Positions 8,947-18,931 are shown, counted from the stretch's first letter. The stretch: 64,000 nt of DNA from Deltaproteobacteria bacterium (GCA_021802645.1 JAJZRO010000001.1:248001-312000), one strand, 5' to 3'. The notes: generated from the sequence alone by a model not told the origin. Numbers and translations are program-made.

Positions 8947-10788
8947 ATGACCCAGCAGGACTCCCTCCATGCCCGCCCCGCCTTCATCACCGCCCAGGAG
9001 GCAGGAACCTTGCCCGGGTTGTTCCAATGCCGCGCCCGACGGACGCCGCACACGGTGGCTTACCGGCAGTTCGCGCCAGCGCAGGGATGCTGGCAAGAGT
9101 ACTCATGGCAGGGGATGGCGAAAGAGATCGCCCGCTGGCAGGCGGCCCTGCTGGCCGAAGGGCTCCAGCCTGGGGAGCGGGTAGCGCTCTGGCTCAAGAA
9201 CAGCGTCGAATGGGTCTGCATGGAACAGGCGGCCCTCGCCCTGCAACTGGTGGTGGTCCCCCTCTACTCGCTGGACCTCGTGAAAAACATCGCCTTCATC
9301 CTGGACGATTCAGGCGCGAGTATCCTCCTGGTCGGCGAGCCCGCCCAATGGCAGGCCCTGGCGCCGCTCTGCACCGCGCTGCCCCGGTTGCGCCTCGTCC
9401 TGCTGCTGGCCGACGAGGTGCAATCTTGCCCGGCCAGCGGCCCACCGGTGCGGCGTATTGCCGACTGGCTGCCGGCGAAGGGCGGCGAGTTGGTCAACCA
9501 GGCCACCGACCCGCACACCCTGGCCACCCTCATCTACACCTCGGGCACCACCGGTCCGCCCAAGGGGGTGATGCTCAGCCATCACAACATCCTCTGGAAC
9601 GGCGAAGCAGTGCTCAAGGTGGTGCCCGCGCTGGCGAGCGACATCTTTCTCTCCTTCCTGCCGCTTTCCCACGCCTTCGAGCGGACCGTGGGCTACTATG
9701 TGCCCATGCTCGTCGGCGCCCAGGTGGCCTTTGCCCGCTCGGCCAAGGATTTGGCCGAAGACCTGCTCGCAACCCGGCCCACGGTGCTGATCTCCGTGCC
9801 CAGGATCTACGAGCGGGCCTATGGTCGGGTCCACGAAACGGCCCGCAACAAGGGGAAATTGGCGGAAAAACTTCTCGCCGCGGCCGTGGCCACCGGCTGG
9901 CGTCGCTCTGAGGTCGCCCAAGGGCGCGCCCCCTCCCCCACCATGCTTCAGCGCTTGGCCTGGCCCCTGCTCCACCGCCTGGTTGGCCGCAAGGTGCTGG
10001 CCCGGTTCGGCGGCCGGATACGGGTGGCGGTAAGCGGCGGAGCGCCGCTCCACGAAAAGGTCGCCCGACTCTTCATCGGCTTGGGGCTGCCCCTGCTCCA
10101 GGGGTATGGCCTCACCGAGAGTGCGCCGGTGGTAAGCGCCAACACCCTGGCGGACAATCTGCCCGCCTCGGTGGGGAAAGCGCTGCCGGGAGTAGAGGTA
10201 CGGCTGGGGCCCGACAACGAACTGCTGATACGGAGCCCCAGTGTCATGCTCGGATACTGGGATGACGCCGAGAAAAGCCGTGAGGCAATCACCCCGGATG
10301 GATGGCTCCACACCGGGGACCTGGCGCAGATCGCCGACGGCCGCCTCTTCATCCGTGGCCGGCTCAAGGAAATCCTGGTGACCTCCACGGCGGAAAAGAT
10401 AGCGCCAGCCGATCTCGAGGCCGCCCTCACCGAAGATCCCCTCTTCCACCAGGCCATGGTGGTGGGCGAAGGCAAACCCTATCTTGCCGCGCTCATCGTC
10501 CTCGATCGCCAGGGCTGGCAGCAGTTGGCCGCCACCCTCCGCCTCGCCCCCGCCGACCCGGCCTCCCTGCAGTCCCAGGCAGCGACCACGGCGGTCCTCA
10601 ACCGGACCCGAAAAATTCTGGCCGGGTTCCCCGCTCAGGCCGAAATCAGGGCCGTTCATCTCAGTCTGAAATCCTGGAGTTATGAGGAGGGGCTGGTCAC
10701 TCCCCTTCTGAAACTCCGGCGGAACGAGATAGCCAACCGCTTCGCCAAGGAGATTGCCGCCCTCTACACCGGCCACAATCTGACTTAG
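8947..10788 (+). CDS. Long-chain fatty acid-CoA ligase (FadD15/AMP-binding family)
   Basis: A 613-residue acyl-CoA synthetase. It has the P-loop IYTSGTTGPPKGVMLSH (about 196-212), LSFLPLSHAFER, the adenine-binding GYGLTESAPV, and the hinge region HTGDLAQIADGRLFIRGR followed by KEILVTSTAEKIAP. These features fit the long FadD15/ACSL-type group that makes acyl-CoA from free fatty acid, ATP and CoA at the cytoplasmic membrane. GAGAGG lies ahead of the ATG. It follows the ACP-ligase-acyltransferase fusion with a 13-base gap, so both are likely one transcript serving lipid remodelling or fatty acid recycling. Confidence 0.92.
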   Translation: MTQQDSLHARPAFITAQEAGTLPGLFQCRARRTPHTVAYRQFAPAQGCWQEYSWQGMAKEIARWQAALLAEGLQPGERVALWLKNSVEWVCMEQAALALQLVVVPLYSLDLVKNIAFILDDSGASILLVGEPAQWQALAPLCTALPRLRLVLLLADEVQSCPASGPPVRRIADWLPAKGGELVNQATDPHTLATLIYTSGTTGPPKGVMLSHHNILWNGEAVLKVVPALASDIFLSFLPLSHAFERTVGYYVPMLVGAQVAFARSAKDLAEDLLATRPTVLISVPRIYERAYGRVHETARNKGKLAEKLLAAAVATGWRRSEVAQGRAPSPTMLQRLAWPLLHRLVGRKVLARFGGRIRVAVSGGAPLHEKVARLFIGLGLPLLQGYGLTESAPVVSANTLADNLPASVGKALPGVEVRLGPDNELLIRSPSVMLGYWDDAEKSREAITPDGWLHTGDLAQIADGRLFIRGRLKEILVTSTAEKIAPADLEAALTEDPLFHQAMVVGEGKPYLAALIVLDRQGWQQLAATLRLAPADPASLQSQAATTAVLNRTRKILAGFPAQAEIRAVHLSLKSWSYEEGLVTPLLKLRRNEIANRFAKEIAALYTGHNLT

Positions 10789-10849
10789 GGCGGAGATGGC
10801 TCTAGAAAATCTGGAGCTCCGCAGGATGCGCTTTTCCGGAGCACAAAAA

Positions 10850-10877
10850 AGCCCGCATTCCTTTTCGGAAGCGGGCT
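10850..10877. terminator. Bidirectional intrinsic terminator between fadD-like gene and ssrA
   Basis: A hairpin with arms AGCCCGC/GCGGGCT and TTCC/GGAA around a 5-base loop has A6 on its left and an AT-rich run ending in T5 on its right. It can end the rightward ligase transcript and the leftward tmRNA transcript. Confidence 0.85.
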
Positions 10878-10911
10878 GTTAAATTTTTCCGGACTATGCC
10901 GGATGTCAATC

Positions 10912-11273
10912 TGGTGGAGGCGCCGGGAGTTGAACCCGGGTCCGAAAATACTCCGCTTCAAGCGTCTACATGCGTATCCCTGCTTTATTGCTTATCGTGC
11001 CGGGGTTCCACCAGGGCCAGGAACCACCCGCACTATCCTACTTTGGTTTCGCCCTCCGGGCGGCAGGCGCGCCCGGCAAGCTATCCCACTCGTCGACGCC
11101 CTTACCGGCCCCGTGGGAGTGGGCCGGCAGGACGGCAGTGCGCGCTGTTTAGGCGGCTACTGCGTAAGCATAGTCGTCTGCGACTATATTTATTCTACCG
11201 GTTTTACGAGGTGGGTAGAGACCTCGGCATGCAGCCTGAGCTTACATATCCCCGTCGAATCCGTTTCGCCCCC
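10912..11273 (-). ncRNA. ssrA: tmRNA (transfer-messenger RNA)
   Basis: The minus strand begins GGGGGCGAAACGGATTCGAC (the conserved tmRNA 5' sequence) and ends in a T arm (CCGGG, TTCAACT, CCCGG) followed by CGCCTCC-ACCA. The first seven bases pair with CGCCTCC to form the acceptor stem, fixing the ends at 11273 and 10912 (362 nt, CCA encoded). The tag reading frame, at 11181 down to 11149, reads ADDYAYAVAA and ends in TAA; the preceding ATAGTC is the usual resume context. With SmpB it rescues stalled ribosomes and marks the unfinished protein for proteolysis. smpB lies 50 bases upstream on the same strand. Confidence 0.97.
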
Positions 11274-11323
11274 TTGTGTTTGGTGTTCACTGTGGTCGTT
11301 GTGCGCGGCTCCTGCCGGGCACC

Positions 11324-11791
11324 TTATCGATTCCGCCGCATCGCGCGTTGCATCTCGCGATCGGCTTCCTTCTGCTTGAGTGAGGCCCGCTTGTCGTACA
11401 GCTTCTTGCCCCGGGCGAGCCCCAGGGCCAGTTTCGCCTTGCCCCGTTCGTTGAAATAGATCTTGAGCGGCACCAGGGTGCAGCCCTGCTCCTTCACCTT
11501 GCCGATGAGCTTCCTTATCTCCTGGCGGTTCAGCAGCAGCTTGCGCATCCGCAGCGGGTCGGGCGCCGCGAGATTCGCATAGACATAGGGCGAGATATGC
11601 ACGTTGTAGAGGAAGACCTCGTTGTTCTTGACCTGGGCATAACCGTCCGTGAGATTCGCCTTGCCGGCGCGAAGCGATTTCACCTCCGCTCCGGTCAGCA
11701 CCATGCCGGTCTCGAAGACCTGCTCGATGGTGTAGTCGTGGTAGGCCTTCTTGTTGGAACAAACGACCTTACCGGATACCTGCTTACTCAT
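11324..11791 (-). CDS. smpB: SsrA-binding protein SmpB
   Basis: A 155-residue protein of normal SmpB length. Typical features are KKAYHDYTIEQVFETGMVLTGAEVKSL in its N-terminal half, the NLTDGYAQV and EVFLYNVHISPY segments, and a basic C-terminal tail (GKKLYDKRASLKQKEADRE) that folds in the ribosomal mRNA channel. It binds tmRNA and brings it to stalled ribosomes. The tmRNA gene is directly downstream on the same strand without an obvious separate promoter in the 50-base gap, so an smpB-ssrA transcript is likely. Confidence 0.97.
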   Translation of the reverse strand: MSKQVSGKVVCSNKKAYHDYTIEQVFETGMVLTGAEVKSLRAGKANLTDGYAQVKNNEVFLYNVHISPYVYANLAAPDPLRMRKLLLNRQEIRKLIGKVKEQGCTLVPLKIYFNERGKAKLALGLARGKKLYDKRASLKQKEADREMQRAMRRNR

Positions 11792-11828
11792 AAAAAATAA
11801 CCATGGTCATGGAGCTGCGCAAGAAACA

Positions 11829-11880
11829 AAAAACCCCCTTGCCTCCCCCAGACTCCTCCGGATCAGCAAAGGGCGTTTTT
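11829..11880 (-). terminator. Likely intrinsic terminator after pilB
   Basis: On the minus strand CCCTTTGC can pair with GCAAGGG (one bulged base), enclosing about 24 bases, and T6 follows. It lies 41 bases after the pilB stop codon. The other strand also ends in a T-run, so it may work in both directions. Confidence 0.5.
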
Positions 11881-11920
11881 TCTCTATACCCGATTTTGCG
11901 AAAAAAAACGAGGGGCGCGA

Positions 11921-13723
11921 TTATTCCGCCGCGGTAATGCGCAGCAACTCGTCCACCGTGGTGATGCCGGAACGCACCTTGTGCCAGGCATCCTGCCGCA
12001 GGGTGGTCATGCCATCCCTGATCGCCCGCTTGCGCAGTTCCGCCTCGGATTTGTGGCTGCCGATCATCTGGCGGATGGCGTCGCTCATGGGGAAAATCTC
12101 GAAAACCCCGCAGCGGCCGAGATAGCCGGTATTGCGGCACTTGACGCAGCCGGCACCGCGCTTGAGCTCAATGGGCCCGGCCTCTTCCACCTCGATCCCC
12201 ATGGCCGCCAGTTCGGCCGGGGTCACGGTGTAGCTCTCCACGCAGTGGGGGCAGATGCGGCGCACCAGACGCTGGGCCATGGCGCCCAAGAGGGTGGAGC
12301 CCACCAGAAAGGGCTGGACGCCCAAGTCAAGCAGGCGGCTCACCGAGGAGACCGCATCGTTGGTATGCAGGGTGGAGAAAACGAGATGGCCGGTAAGCGC
12401 GGCCTGGATGGCATTGGTGGCGGTATCGCCGTCGCGGATCTCGCCGATCATGATGATATCCGGGTCCTGGCGCAGGATATTGCGCAGGATCGTGGCAAAG
12501 GTCACCCCGACTGCCGGCTGCACCCCGATCTGATTGAACTCCTCGTGCACCATCTCCACCGGATCTTCCACGGTGACGATGTTCAACTCCGGCGAGGCGA
12601 TCTCCTTGAGGGTCGAATAGAGGGTGGTGGATTTGCCGCTGCCGGTGGGGCCGGTCACCAGCACGATGCCATGCGGCGCGTGGACCAACCCCTGGTAGAT
12701 GGCAAGATCGTGGTCGGAAAAACCGATGTCGCTGAGGTTCTGAAAAAGGATGTCCGGATCGAGGATACGGAGCACCGCCTTCTCGCCAAAGGCCACCGGG
12801 ATGGTGGAGACCCGGATCTCCGCCTCCTTGCCGCCGCGATCCACCTTGATGCGGCCATCCTGGGGTCGGCGTTTCTCGGCGATGTCGAGGCGGGAAAGCG
12901 ACTTGACCCGGGAGATCACCGCCGCGTGCACCACCTTGGGCAGCTTGTAAACGGTATGGAGCGCGCCGTCGATGCGCAGCCGCACCAGGGACTTGTCGCG
13001 CTTGGGTTCGATGTGGATGTCGCTGGCCCGCTGATCGAAGGCGTAGTTGAAGAGGTGATCCACCGCGGTGGTGATGTGGTGGTCGGTGGAGGCGGCCTCC
13101 TCGGAGGAGGCGATGCGCACGTACTGTTCGAGGTTGCCGAGGTCCACCGCCGGCCCGGCCAGATGATCCTCGGCCGCCGAAATCGAGGTCTGGAAGCCGA
13201 AAAACTCCTGGAGCATGCGACGGATATCGCTCTTGGTGGAAAGATAGGGCTTCACCTTGAGCTGGCTCGCCCGCTCGATGTCGTCGAGGGCCGCCCGGTT
13301 GTCCGGGTCGTAGACCGCCACCTCCAGCACGCCGTTCTTGACCGCCAGGGGCAGGATGAGGTGCTTGATCGCAAAGGTCTTGGGAATGGTCTTGGTGACG
13401 ATCTTGAGGTCGAGGTTGAGCGGATCGAGTTTGACAAAGGGCAGATCGCGGTCCTTGGCAATGGCGCGAAAGATCAGTTCCTCCGTCAGGAACTGCCCTT
13501 TTTTGTCACTCAGCTCCAGATTCATGGCAACGATCGCGTCCACCAAGGTTGGCGCGGTGGTGCCTGTCCGCCCTGCCTTTTTATAGCGATCGGCCTGCTG
13601 CCGGAGGAGAATCTGCCCCTGCTGCGTCTTGTGGTCGGCGATGAATTTTCGCTGCGTCGGCGTAATCAGGCGATTGCGCGCCAGCAGATCGAGAATATAT
13701 CGTTCGTCGTTGAGAAACTGCAT
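11921..13723 (-). CDS. pilB: Type IV pilus assembly ATPase PilB (GspE family)
   Basis: A 600-residue secretion ATPase. An N-terminal MshEN-like region is followed by the ATPase core: Walker A GPTGSGKSTTLYSTL near residue 355, Asp box TVEDPVEM, Walker B with LRQDPDIIMIGEIRD, and His box TGHLVFSTLHTND. A tetracysteine zinc site (CPHC and CVKC spaced apart) near the C terminus is typical of PilB/GspE extension motors. The start MQFLNDERYILDLLAR at 13723 is chosen because AGGAGG lies just upstream; the frame stays open 32 codons further but without family resemblance. It powers pilus extension and stands divergent to the pilY1/minor pilin genes. pilT and pilC are not in the window. Confidence 0.93.
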   Translation of the reverse strand: MQFLNDERYILDLLARNRLITPTQRKFIADHKTQQGQILLRQQADRYKKAGRTGTTAPTLVDAIVAMNLELSDKKGQFLTEELIFRAIAKDRDLPFVKLDPLNLDLKIVTKTIPKTFAIKHLILPLAVKNGVLEVAVYDPDNRAALDDIERASQLKVKPYLSTKSDIRRMLQEFFGFQTSISAAEDHLAGPAVDLGNLEQYVRIASSEEAASTDHHITTAVDHLFNYAFDQRASDIHIEPKRDKSLVRLRIDGALHTVYKLPKVVHAAVISRVKSLSRLDIAEKRRPQDGRIKVDRGGKEAEIRVSTIPVAFGEKAVLRILDPDILFQNLSDIGFSDHDLAIYQGLVHAPHGIVLVTGPTGSGKSTTLYSTLKEIASPELNIVTVEDPVEMVHEEFNQIGVQPAVGVTFATILRNILRQDPDIIMIGEIRDGDTATNAIQAALTGHLVFSTLHTNDAVSSVSRLLDLGVQPFLVGSTLLGAMAQRLVRRICPHCVESYTVTPAELAAMGIEVEEAGPIELKRGAGCVKCRNTGYLGRCGVFEIFPMSDAIRQMIGSHKSEAELRKRAIRDGMTTLRQDAWHKVRSGITTVDELLRITAAE

Positions 13724-13999
13724 GAAGGGCTCCTCCTGGCCTGTGGGTATCGCCCGGCGACGCCCATCGGCCCACGCTATGCTGGGGCAACACACACCAA
13801 TCAGGCTGTTGCTGCACAAATCTTCTCAGATTTCGCCTCTGTTTGGTACAAAATATGCTATAAATTTTAGGAGGCGAAACGGCAAAAGTTCTCTTCGCTC
13901 CTTCCCCGTGAAAAGGGACGAGATATCGCGACGAGGATTACGCCAGAACGCACAGAAAATAATTTTCCCAAAATCACTTGGTAGGAAAAGAGGCGGCCG

Positions 14000-14305
14000 A
14001 TGAAGTTGCAGAAAACAATAGCCGGGGCGATGATGTTTGCCGGTATTCTCTGGTGCACGCAGGCATTCGCGGTGGACGAGTTGTATCTCTGCGGCGTTGT
14101 CCGGGAGGTCAATCCCCAGGCCGCGCAGGTCACGGTGGATGTCGTCTCCGCCAACTGTCGTGGGGTGAGAACCTTCAAACTGCCCCCAGCCACCGACAAG
14201 AACAGGCAATCGTTCAATGTGAACGACCGGAAATGCTTCTTCATCGACAGCAGCCGTTGCAAGGCCGGCTATGTCCATACCATAACCAAAGTAAGACCGG
14301 AGTGA
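14000..14305 (+). CDS. Small secreted cysteine-containing protein heading the pilY1 operon
   Basis: I do not recognise this 101-residue protein. It starts with a clear signal peptide (MKLQKTIAGAMMFAGILWC, cleavage after TQAFA). The mature part of about 78 residues has four cysteines (LYLCGVV, SANCRG, RKCFFIDSSRCKAG) that could form two disulfides in the periplasm. It is preceded by GAGGCGGCCG and separated from pilY1 by only 4 bases, so it is probably part of the pilus tip operon. A role in folding or export of PilY1, itself rich in cysteines, is a guess. About 276 bp without genes lies between it and divergent pilB; no clear promoter is seen there. Confidence 0.75.
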   Translation: MKLQKTIAGAMMFAGILWCTQAFAVDELYLCGVVREVNPQAAQVTVDVVSANCRGVRTFKLPPATDKNRQSFNVNDRKCFFIDSSRCKAGYVHTITKVRPE

Positions 14306-14309
14306 TGCC

Positions 14310-17300
14310 ATGCGAAAATTGATCGTCGTTGCCGCGATGGCAGCTTGCCTGGTCACGGCTCCAGCGCATGCCGGCATGACCTCCTATTGCCAATCCCCAC
14401 CGTTTATCAGCACCGCTGCCGCGCCCAACGTCCTGCTGATGATCGACACCAGCGGCAGCATGGGATGGATGGCATACTCCTATAACGGCACAGCTTACGA
14501 CCCCAACAAGCTCTATGAAGGCTATTTCGACCCGACGCAGAATTATACCCCAGACGGCAACGGCGTCTATCAGATAGTACCGGCGGGAGGCACCTGCGGC
14601 TATCAATGCGGTGCCACCGATTCTTCCTGGGCCTGCCAGTCCAACACCTCCGGGTGCTACTATTTCGAACCCAAGGGAAATACGCACTGCTCCAGCAACA
14701 GATATGCCTGCTGTTCCTCGGCCAACCTGATTGCCAAGAACTGCACCGACCAAAACAGCGGCAACTATCTCAACTACAAGTACATGGCGCGGATAGACCT
14801 GCTCCGGTGGGCGATGACCGGCGGTAGCCCAGCGGGCTGTAACGGCTCTATCCAGACGTGCGATCCTGGGTCTGCATATCCAAACGCCCAGCTCACCTGT
14901 GATAGCACTGGCTGCATCATGGAGACCAATAACGGCATCAAAATAAATGTCCCCTGGAGCCGCATCACGGGCGAAGAAGGGGGGCTGCTCTATCAGCTCA
15001 GGGCTCTGCCGGTGCAGCCGCGCATGGGAAGCATGTACTTCAGCGGCTCAGGGGTGAACCAGACCGTTCTCATCGGCGATTTCACCGGTTCAACCAGTAT
15101 CGATGGCGTCAACCCCTACAAAAACACCATTACCGCGCTCAACAGCACATCGCCCGGCGGCAGCACCCCCATAGGCCCGGCACTCTGGGCCGCCTATGCC
15201 TATCTTGCCCAGAATCCGGCGGTGTATGGCGGCCCGCAGCCGGACACCGGTGGCGGCAACCCCTACAAGAACCCCATGTACCAATGTTTTGACCTCAACA
15301 ACGATGGCAACTGCCAAGGCAATGAATTTGCCTTGGTCCCCTGCGCCAAGAACTTCATGATCCTGCTCACCGACGGCCAGTGGAACACGCCCTCCTGCAC
15401 CATCGACACCGGCTACGAAAGCTCCTCCTCCGACCCCGTGGTCCCGGCGTATTGGCTGCACAAAAAGGGCTTTACCAACATAGCAACCACCCCCCAACTC
15501 GCATCCAAAGTGGAATCCCTGTACACCATCGGGTTATGGCTGGGCGGCACCGGCGCGACGTCCTTGGAAAATGTGGCCATGTATGGCGGGTTCGACACCA
15601 CCACCAGAACCTGGCCGGGCAACACCACGGGGTATCCCTTAAATACCTGCACAGTGGATGATTGCGGCGCAGGGAAGGGCAGTCCCTGCACATCCTTACC
15701 CCCTTCCTCTTTGGATTGGGACAAGGATGGCAACGGTATTCCCGACACCTTCTACGGCGCATCCGATGCCCTGCAAATAAAACAAAACATCATGAACATC
15801 ATCAACGAAATACTGCGGCGGGCCTCCGCCGGCACGGCGGTGTCGGTCCTGAGTTCCAGCGAGGGCAGTGGCGCCAATCTCATGCAGGCCCTCTTTTATC
15901 CCCAGCGGACCTTTGCCAACAACACCGAGGTCGCCTGGTCGAGCGACCTGATGAGCTACTGGTATTACCTGGATCCGTTCTTCAGCTCCTCGCAGATTCG
16001 TGAGGACAATAAGAGAGAGGATCTCGCCTACACCCTGCTGGATCTCAAGCAAGATTACATAGTGACCTTCGCCTTCGATTCGTCCCAGAACAAGACCATG
16101 GCGCATCGCTGGTGGGACACCACGGGCACTGATACCGTGGAGACAGACATGGGTACCCTTCCGATAGAAAATACCATTCCCATCTGGCGTGGTGGGTTCG
16201 ATCTCTGGTGGACGGATCCCTCCTCCAGGACGATCAAAACCTCGGTGAATGGCTCAAGTCTAATCTCATTCGACACGACAAATGCCTCCACGCTCGATCC
16301 CTATTTGGAAACGACCGCAAGTCTCTCTGCAGCCAATACCATCATCAACTTTACCCGCGGCTATGACTGCGTGGACGCCACCGGCGCGACCTGTGTGTGC
16401 GGCACCTCCGGTTGTTCCCAAATTGGGAGAAACAGAACCGTGACGGCAGGCGTCTGCTCCGCAAGAAGGAGCCCGTGCAACAGCGCGAGCGATTGCCCAA
16501 GCGGCGAAACCTGCACCCAAGAGACCCATGTCTGGAAATTGGGAGACGTCATCTCGTCGACCCCACGCCTCATGGGGCCAGCGCCTCTCAAGTCCTTCGA
16601 CAAACCTGCCCCCTTTGGCTATAACGACCATACCTATGACAGCTTCGTCAAAAGTACCGATTACACCAACAGGCAGCTTGTCTTTGTCGGCGCCAATGAC
16701 GGCATGCTGCATGCCTTCAGGCTCGGGAAGCTGACGCAGAGCTGGAGCGGAAAACAATGGTACCAAATCGCCAAAGTGGAGGGCACCACCGGCGCCGGCG
16801 GAATCGGTACCGAAAGCTTTGCCTATGTGCCGAAGAATGTCTTGCCGTACCTCCAATATCTCTACGATGACAATTACTGCCATATCTATCTGGTCGATGG
16901 CCCACTCGCAATAGCAGAGGCCGCTGTCAATAAACCCTCCACCTGCTCGCTCACTGACTACTGGGACTGCCCCAAGGTCACCTCGAAGCAACCGGCGCCG
17001 AACAACAGCTATCTGGATTTCGCCAACACGAGTTGGCGCACCATCCTGATCGGCAGTATGGGGGCCGGCGGCGCCACCTGCGATGCCGCCGCCCCCGATG
17101 TGAATCGGATCAGCACGCCACTGGCGGTTTCGGGCACCCCAACGGGCTGGTCGTCCTATTTCGCCCTTGACGTCACCGACCAGGCGAATCCTCAACTTCT
17201 GTGGGAGTTCAGCAATGCCGCCCTAGGGGTGACCAACCCCGGGCCGACAATTGTCAAAGTGGGCGGCAATGACAAACGATGCACCAACACCAACGCCTCC

Positions 17301-18338
17301 TGCGCCTCTTCCTTGGATTGCGGAACAGGCACCCCGGCCCCGCAATGCGTCAATACGAATGGTCGGTGGTTCGCCATCCTGGCCTCGGGCGCAGGCGGAC
17401 CCATCACCAGCAAGGCCTTCTTGGGAACCTCAGACAAGAACCTGAAACTCTTCGTGCTCGACCTAAAAACCGGAACGTTAGTGCGCACCATAGATACCGG
17501 GATCACCAACGCCTTTGCCGGCTCCATGTCCAAAAACACGATCGATCTGCAAAGGGACAGGCCCGCCGATAGCGGCAACTACCAGGATGATGCCATGTAT
17601 ATCGGCTATGTCCAGAATGGCACCAGTGGTGGGGTGCTGCGACTGGCAATTAATAACGACATCAATCCCGCCAACTGGACGGTAAGCCCGGTAATCAGCA
17701 ATATCGGGCCGGTCAGCACCTCCGTGGTGAATCTGTTTGACCGGAGAAACGGCCACCTCTGGCTTTATTTTGCCGAAGGCCGCTATTTTTACAAACAAGA
17801 CGACCCGACCACGCAACGCCGACTGTTCGGCATTCAAGAACCATGCTACGATGCGACGACCGGCAGCATCTCGCCTTCCTGCACCAGCACGGTCGCGTTG
17901 ACCAACCTGCAGGACCAGAGCACCTCGCCAACCTCCACCTTAACGGCAACGCAAACTGGCTGGTATATCAATATGGAGCCGGCTAGCACGACGGCAGGTG
18001 CGGAGCGCGTTATTTCGAACCCCTCACCCAACACCCAGGGTGCCGTTTTTTTCGTCTCTTTCGCCCCCACCTCCGACATCTGTGGCTTTGGCGGCACCAC
18101 GTATATCTGGGCGGTGGACTACAAAACAGGCGGCAAAGTAACTTTTACCTTGCAGGGGAAGGCCCTGGTGCAGGTTTCCACCGGTGAGATCAAACAACTC
18201 GACCTCGCCACGGCGTTCACCGAGAAGGACATGCGCAAGACCGTGGGAATTATAGGTATGCCGCCGACAGGCGATTCTTTTGCATCAGACACCTCTCCCT
18301 ATCCCGTCAAAAAATTCATGCATGTGCAGGAACAATGA
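14310..18338 (+). CDS. pilY1: PilY1-like type IV pilus tip protein with VWA-type domain
   Basis: A 1342-residue secreted protein with signal peptide (cleaved after APAHA). A metal-ion-dependent adhesion motif of von Willebrand A type lies at about 40-52 (VLLMIDTSGSMG), and two EF-hand-like acidic loops are present (DLNNDGNCQGNE near 328, DKDGNGIPD near 471). The C-terminal half has the PilY1 beta-propeller signature (VFVGANDGMLHAFRL, IYLVDGPLAI). Cysteine content is high for an exported protein. PilY1 sits at the pilus tip, acts in adhesion and surface sensing, and counteracts retraction. It opens the minor pilin series downstream, whose products it needs for tip assembly. Confidence 0.92.
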   Translation: MRKLIVVAAMAACLVTAPAHAGMTSYCQSPPFISTAAAPNVLLMIDTSGSMGWMAYSYNGTAYDPNKLYEGYFDPTQNYTPDGNGVYQIVPAGGTCGYQCGATDSSWACQSNTSGCYYFEPKGNTHCSSNRYACCSSANLIAKNCTDQNSGNYLNYKYMARIDLLRWAMTGGSPAGCNGSIQTCDPGSAYPNAQLTCDSTGCIMETNNGIKINVPWSRITGEEGGLLYQLRALPVQPRMGSMYFSGSGVNQTVLIGDFTGSTSIDGVNPYKNTITALNSTSPGGSTPIGPALWAAYAYLAQNPAVYGGPQPDTGGGNPYKNPMYQCFDLNNDGNCQGNEFALVPCAKNFMILLTDGQWNTPSCTIDTGYESSSSDPVVPAYWLHKKGFTNIATTPQLASKVESLYTIGLWLGGTGATSLENVAMYGGFDTTTRTWPGNTTGYPLNTCTVDDCGAGKGSPCTSLPPSSLDWDKDGNGIPDTFYGASDALQIKQNIMNIINEILRRASAGTAVSVLSSSEGSGANLMQALFYPQRTFANNTEVAWSSDLMSYWYYLDPFFSSSQIREDNKREDLAYTLLDLKQDYIVTFAFDSSQNKTMAHRWWDTTGTDTVETDMGTLPIENTIPIWRGGFDLWWTDPSSRTIKTSVNGSSLISFDTTNASTLDPYLETTASLSAANTIINFTRGYDCVDATGATCVCGTSGCSQIGRNRTVTAGVCSARRSPCNSASDCPSGETCTQETHVWKLGDVISSTPRLMGPAPLKSFDKPAPFGYNDHTYDSFVKSTDYTNRQLVFVGANDGMLHAFRLGKLTQSWSGKQWYQIAKVEGTTGAGGIGTESFAYVPKNVLPYLQYLYDDNYCHIYLVDGPLAIAEAAVNKPSTCSLTDYWDCPKVTSKQPAPNNSYLDFANTSWRTILIGSMGAGGATCDAAAPDVNRISTPLAVSGTPTGWSSYFALDVTDQANPQLLWEFSNAALGVTNPGPTIVKVGGNDKRCTNTNASCASSLDCGTGTPAPQCVNTNGRWFAILASGAGGPITSKAFLGTSDKNLKLFVLDLKTGTLVRTIDTGITNAFAGSMSKNTIDLQRDRPADSGNYQDDAMYIGYVQNGTSGGVLRLAINNDINPANWTVSPVISNIGPVSTSVVNLFDRRNGHLWLYFAEGRYFYKQDDPTTQRRLFGIQEPCYDATTGSISPSCTSTVALTNLQDQSTSPTSTLTATQTGWYINMEPASTTAGAERVISNPSPNTQGAVFFVSFAPTSDICGFGGTTYIWAVDYKTGGKVTFTLQGKALVQVSTGEIKQLDLATAFTEKDMRKTVGIIGMPPTGDSFASDTSPYPVKKFMHVQEQ

Positions 18339-18430
18339 ACAAGGGGCAGGATTCCGGCGTGACACATCAGACCACGGCACCGCAGGCGACGAGGAACATC
18401 TATCCCTTTTTTATGCAGGGTAGGGGCATC

Positions 18431-18931
18431 ATGCCCCGCCGTTCCGGCTTCACCTTGGTCGAACTCCTGGTGGTCATCGTCATCATCGGGATTCTGTTGG
18501 CCATTGCGGTGATGAGTTTCACCCAATGGAACGACAAATACACGGTGGAATCCTACACCAAACAGCTTTACGCCATTCTGATGAAGGCCAGGAACGACGC
18601 GGCGAACAGCAATACCCAGTATCTCGTCACCTTGGCCGCCAATCAGGTGCAAACCATTCAGGACCTCGACAACAGCGGCGCCCCCTCTGCCGGCGACAAC
18701 ACCCTGGACACCGTCTCCTTTCCCCGCTTCGCGCTTCAATTCACGGGCTCGCCGATTGTGTTTGACAGAAGAGGTATCGTCAACAATGTTACCAACCAGA
18801 CCATCAGCATCACCAATTATTCCCCGAATGCCTCGCCCGGCGTGGATTGTATCGTGGTGGCAAAAACCCGCATCAATATGGGGCGTTGGGATCCAACCCA
18901 ACCGGTAGGACAACAGTGTGTCCAGCAATAA
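18431..18931 (+). CDS. Minor pilin, GspH/FimT-like
   Basis: A prepilin with leader and class III motif RRSG/FTLVELLVVIVIIGILL, Glu at +5 and a GspH/FimT-like globular part (WNDKYTVESYTKQLY, then a region that cuts fibres into short beta strands). Start choice is open: ATG 18431 gives a six-residue leader (166 aa) with AGGGTAGGGG upstream; ATG 18335 overlaps the pilY1 stop codon (ATGA) but gives an unusually long leader of 38 residues. It would be processed by PilD and placed in the priming tip complex with the other minor pilins. Confidence 0.85.
   Translation: MPRRSGFTLVELLVVIVIIGILLAIAVMSFTQWNDKYTVESYTKQLYAILMKARNDAANSNTQYLVTLAANQVQTIQDLDNSGAPSAGDNTLDTVSFPRFALQFTGSPIVFDRRGIVNNVTNQTISITNYSPNASPGVDCIVVAKTRINMGRWDPTQPVGQQCVQQ

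Noticed and set aside
11981-13870. Plus-strand open frame of 629 codons opposite pilB
   Set aside because: Shadow of pilB; the minus strand carries all ATPase motifs.
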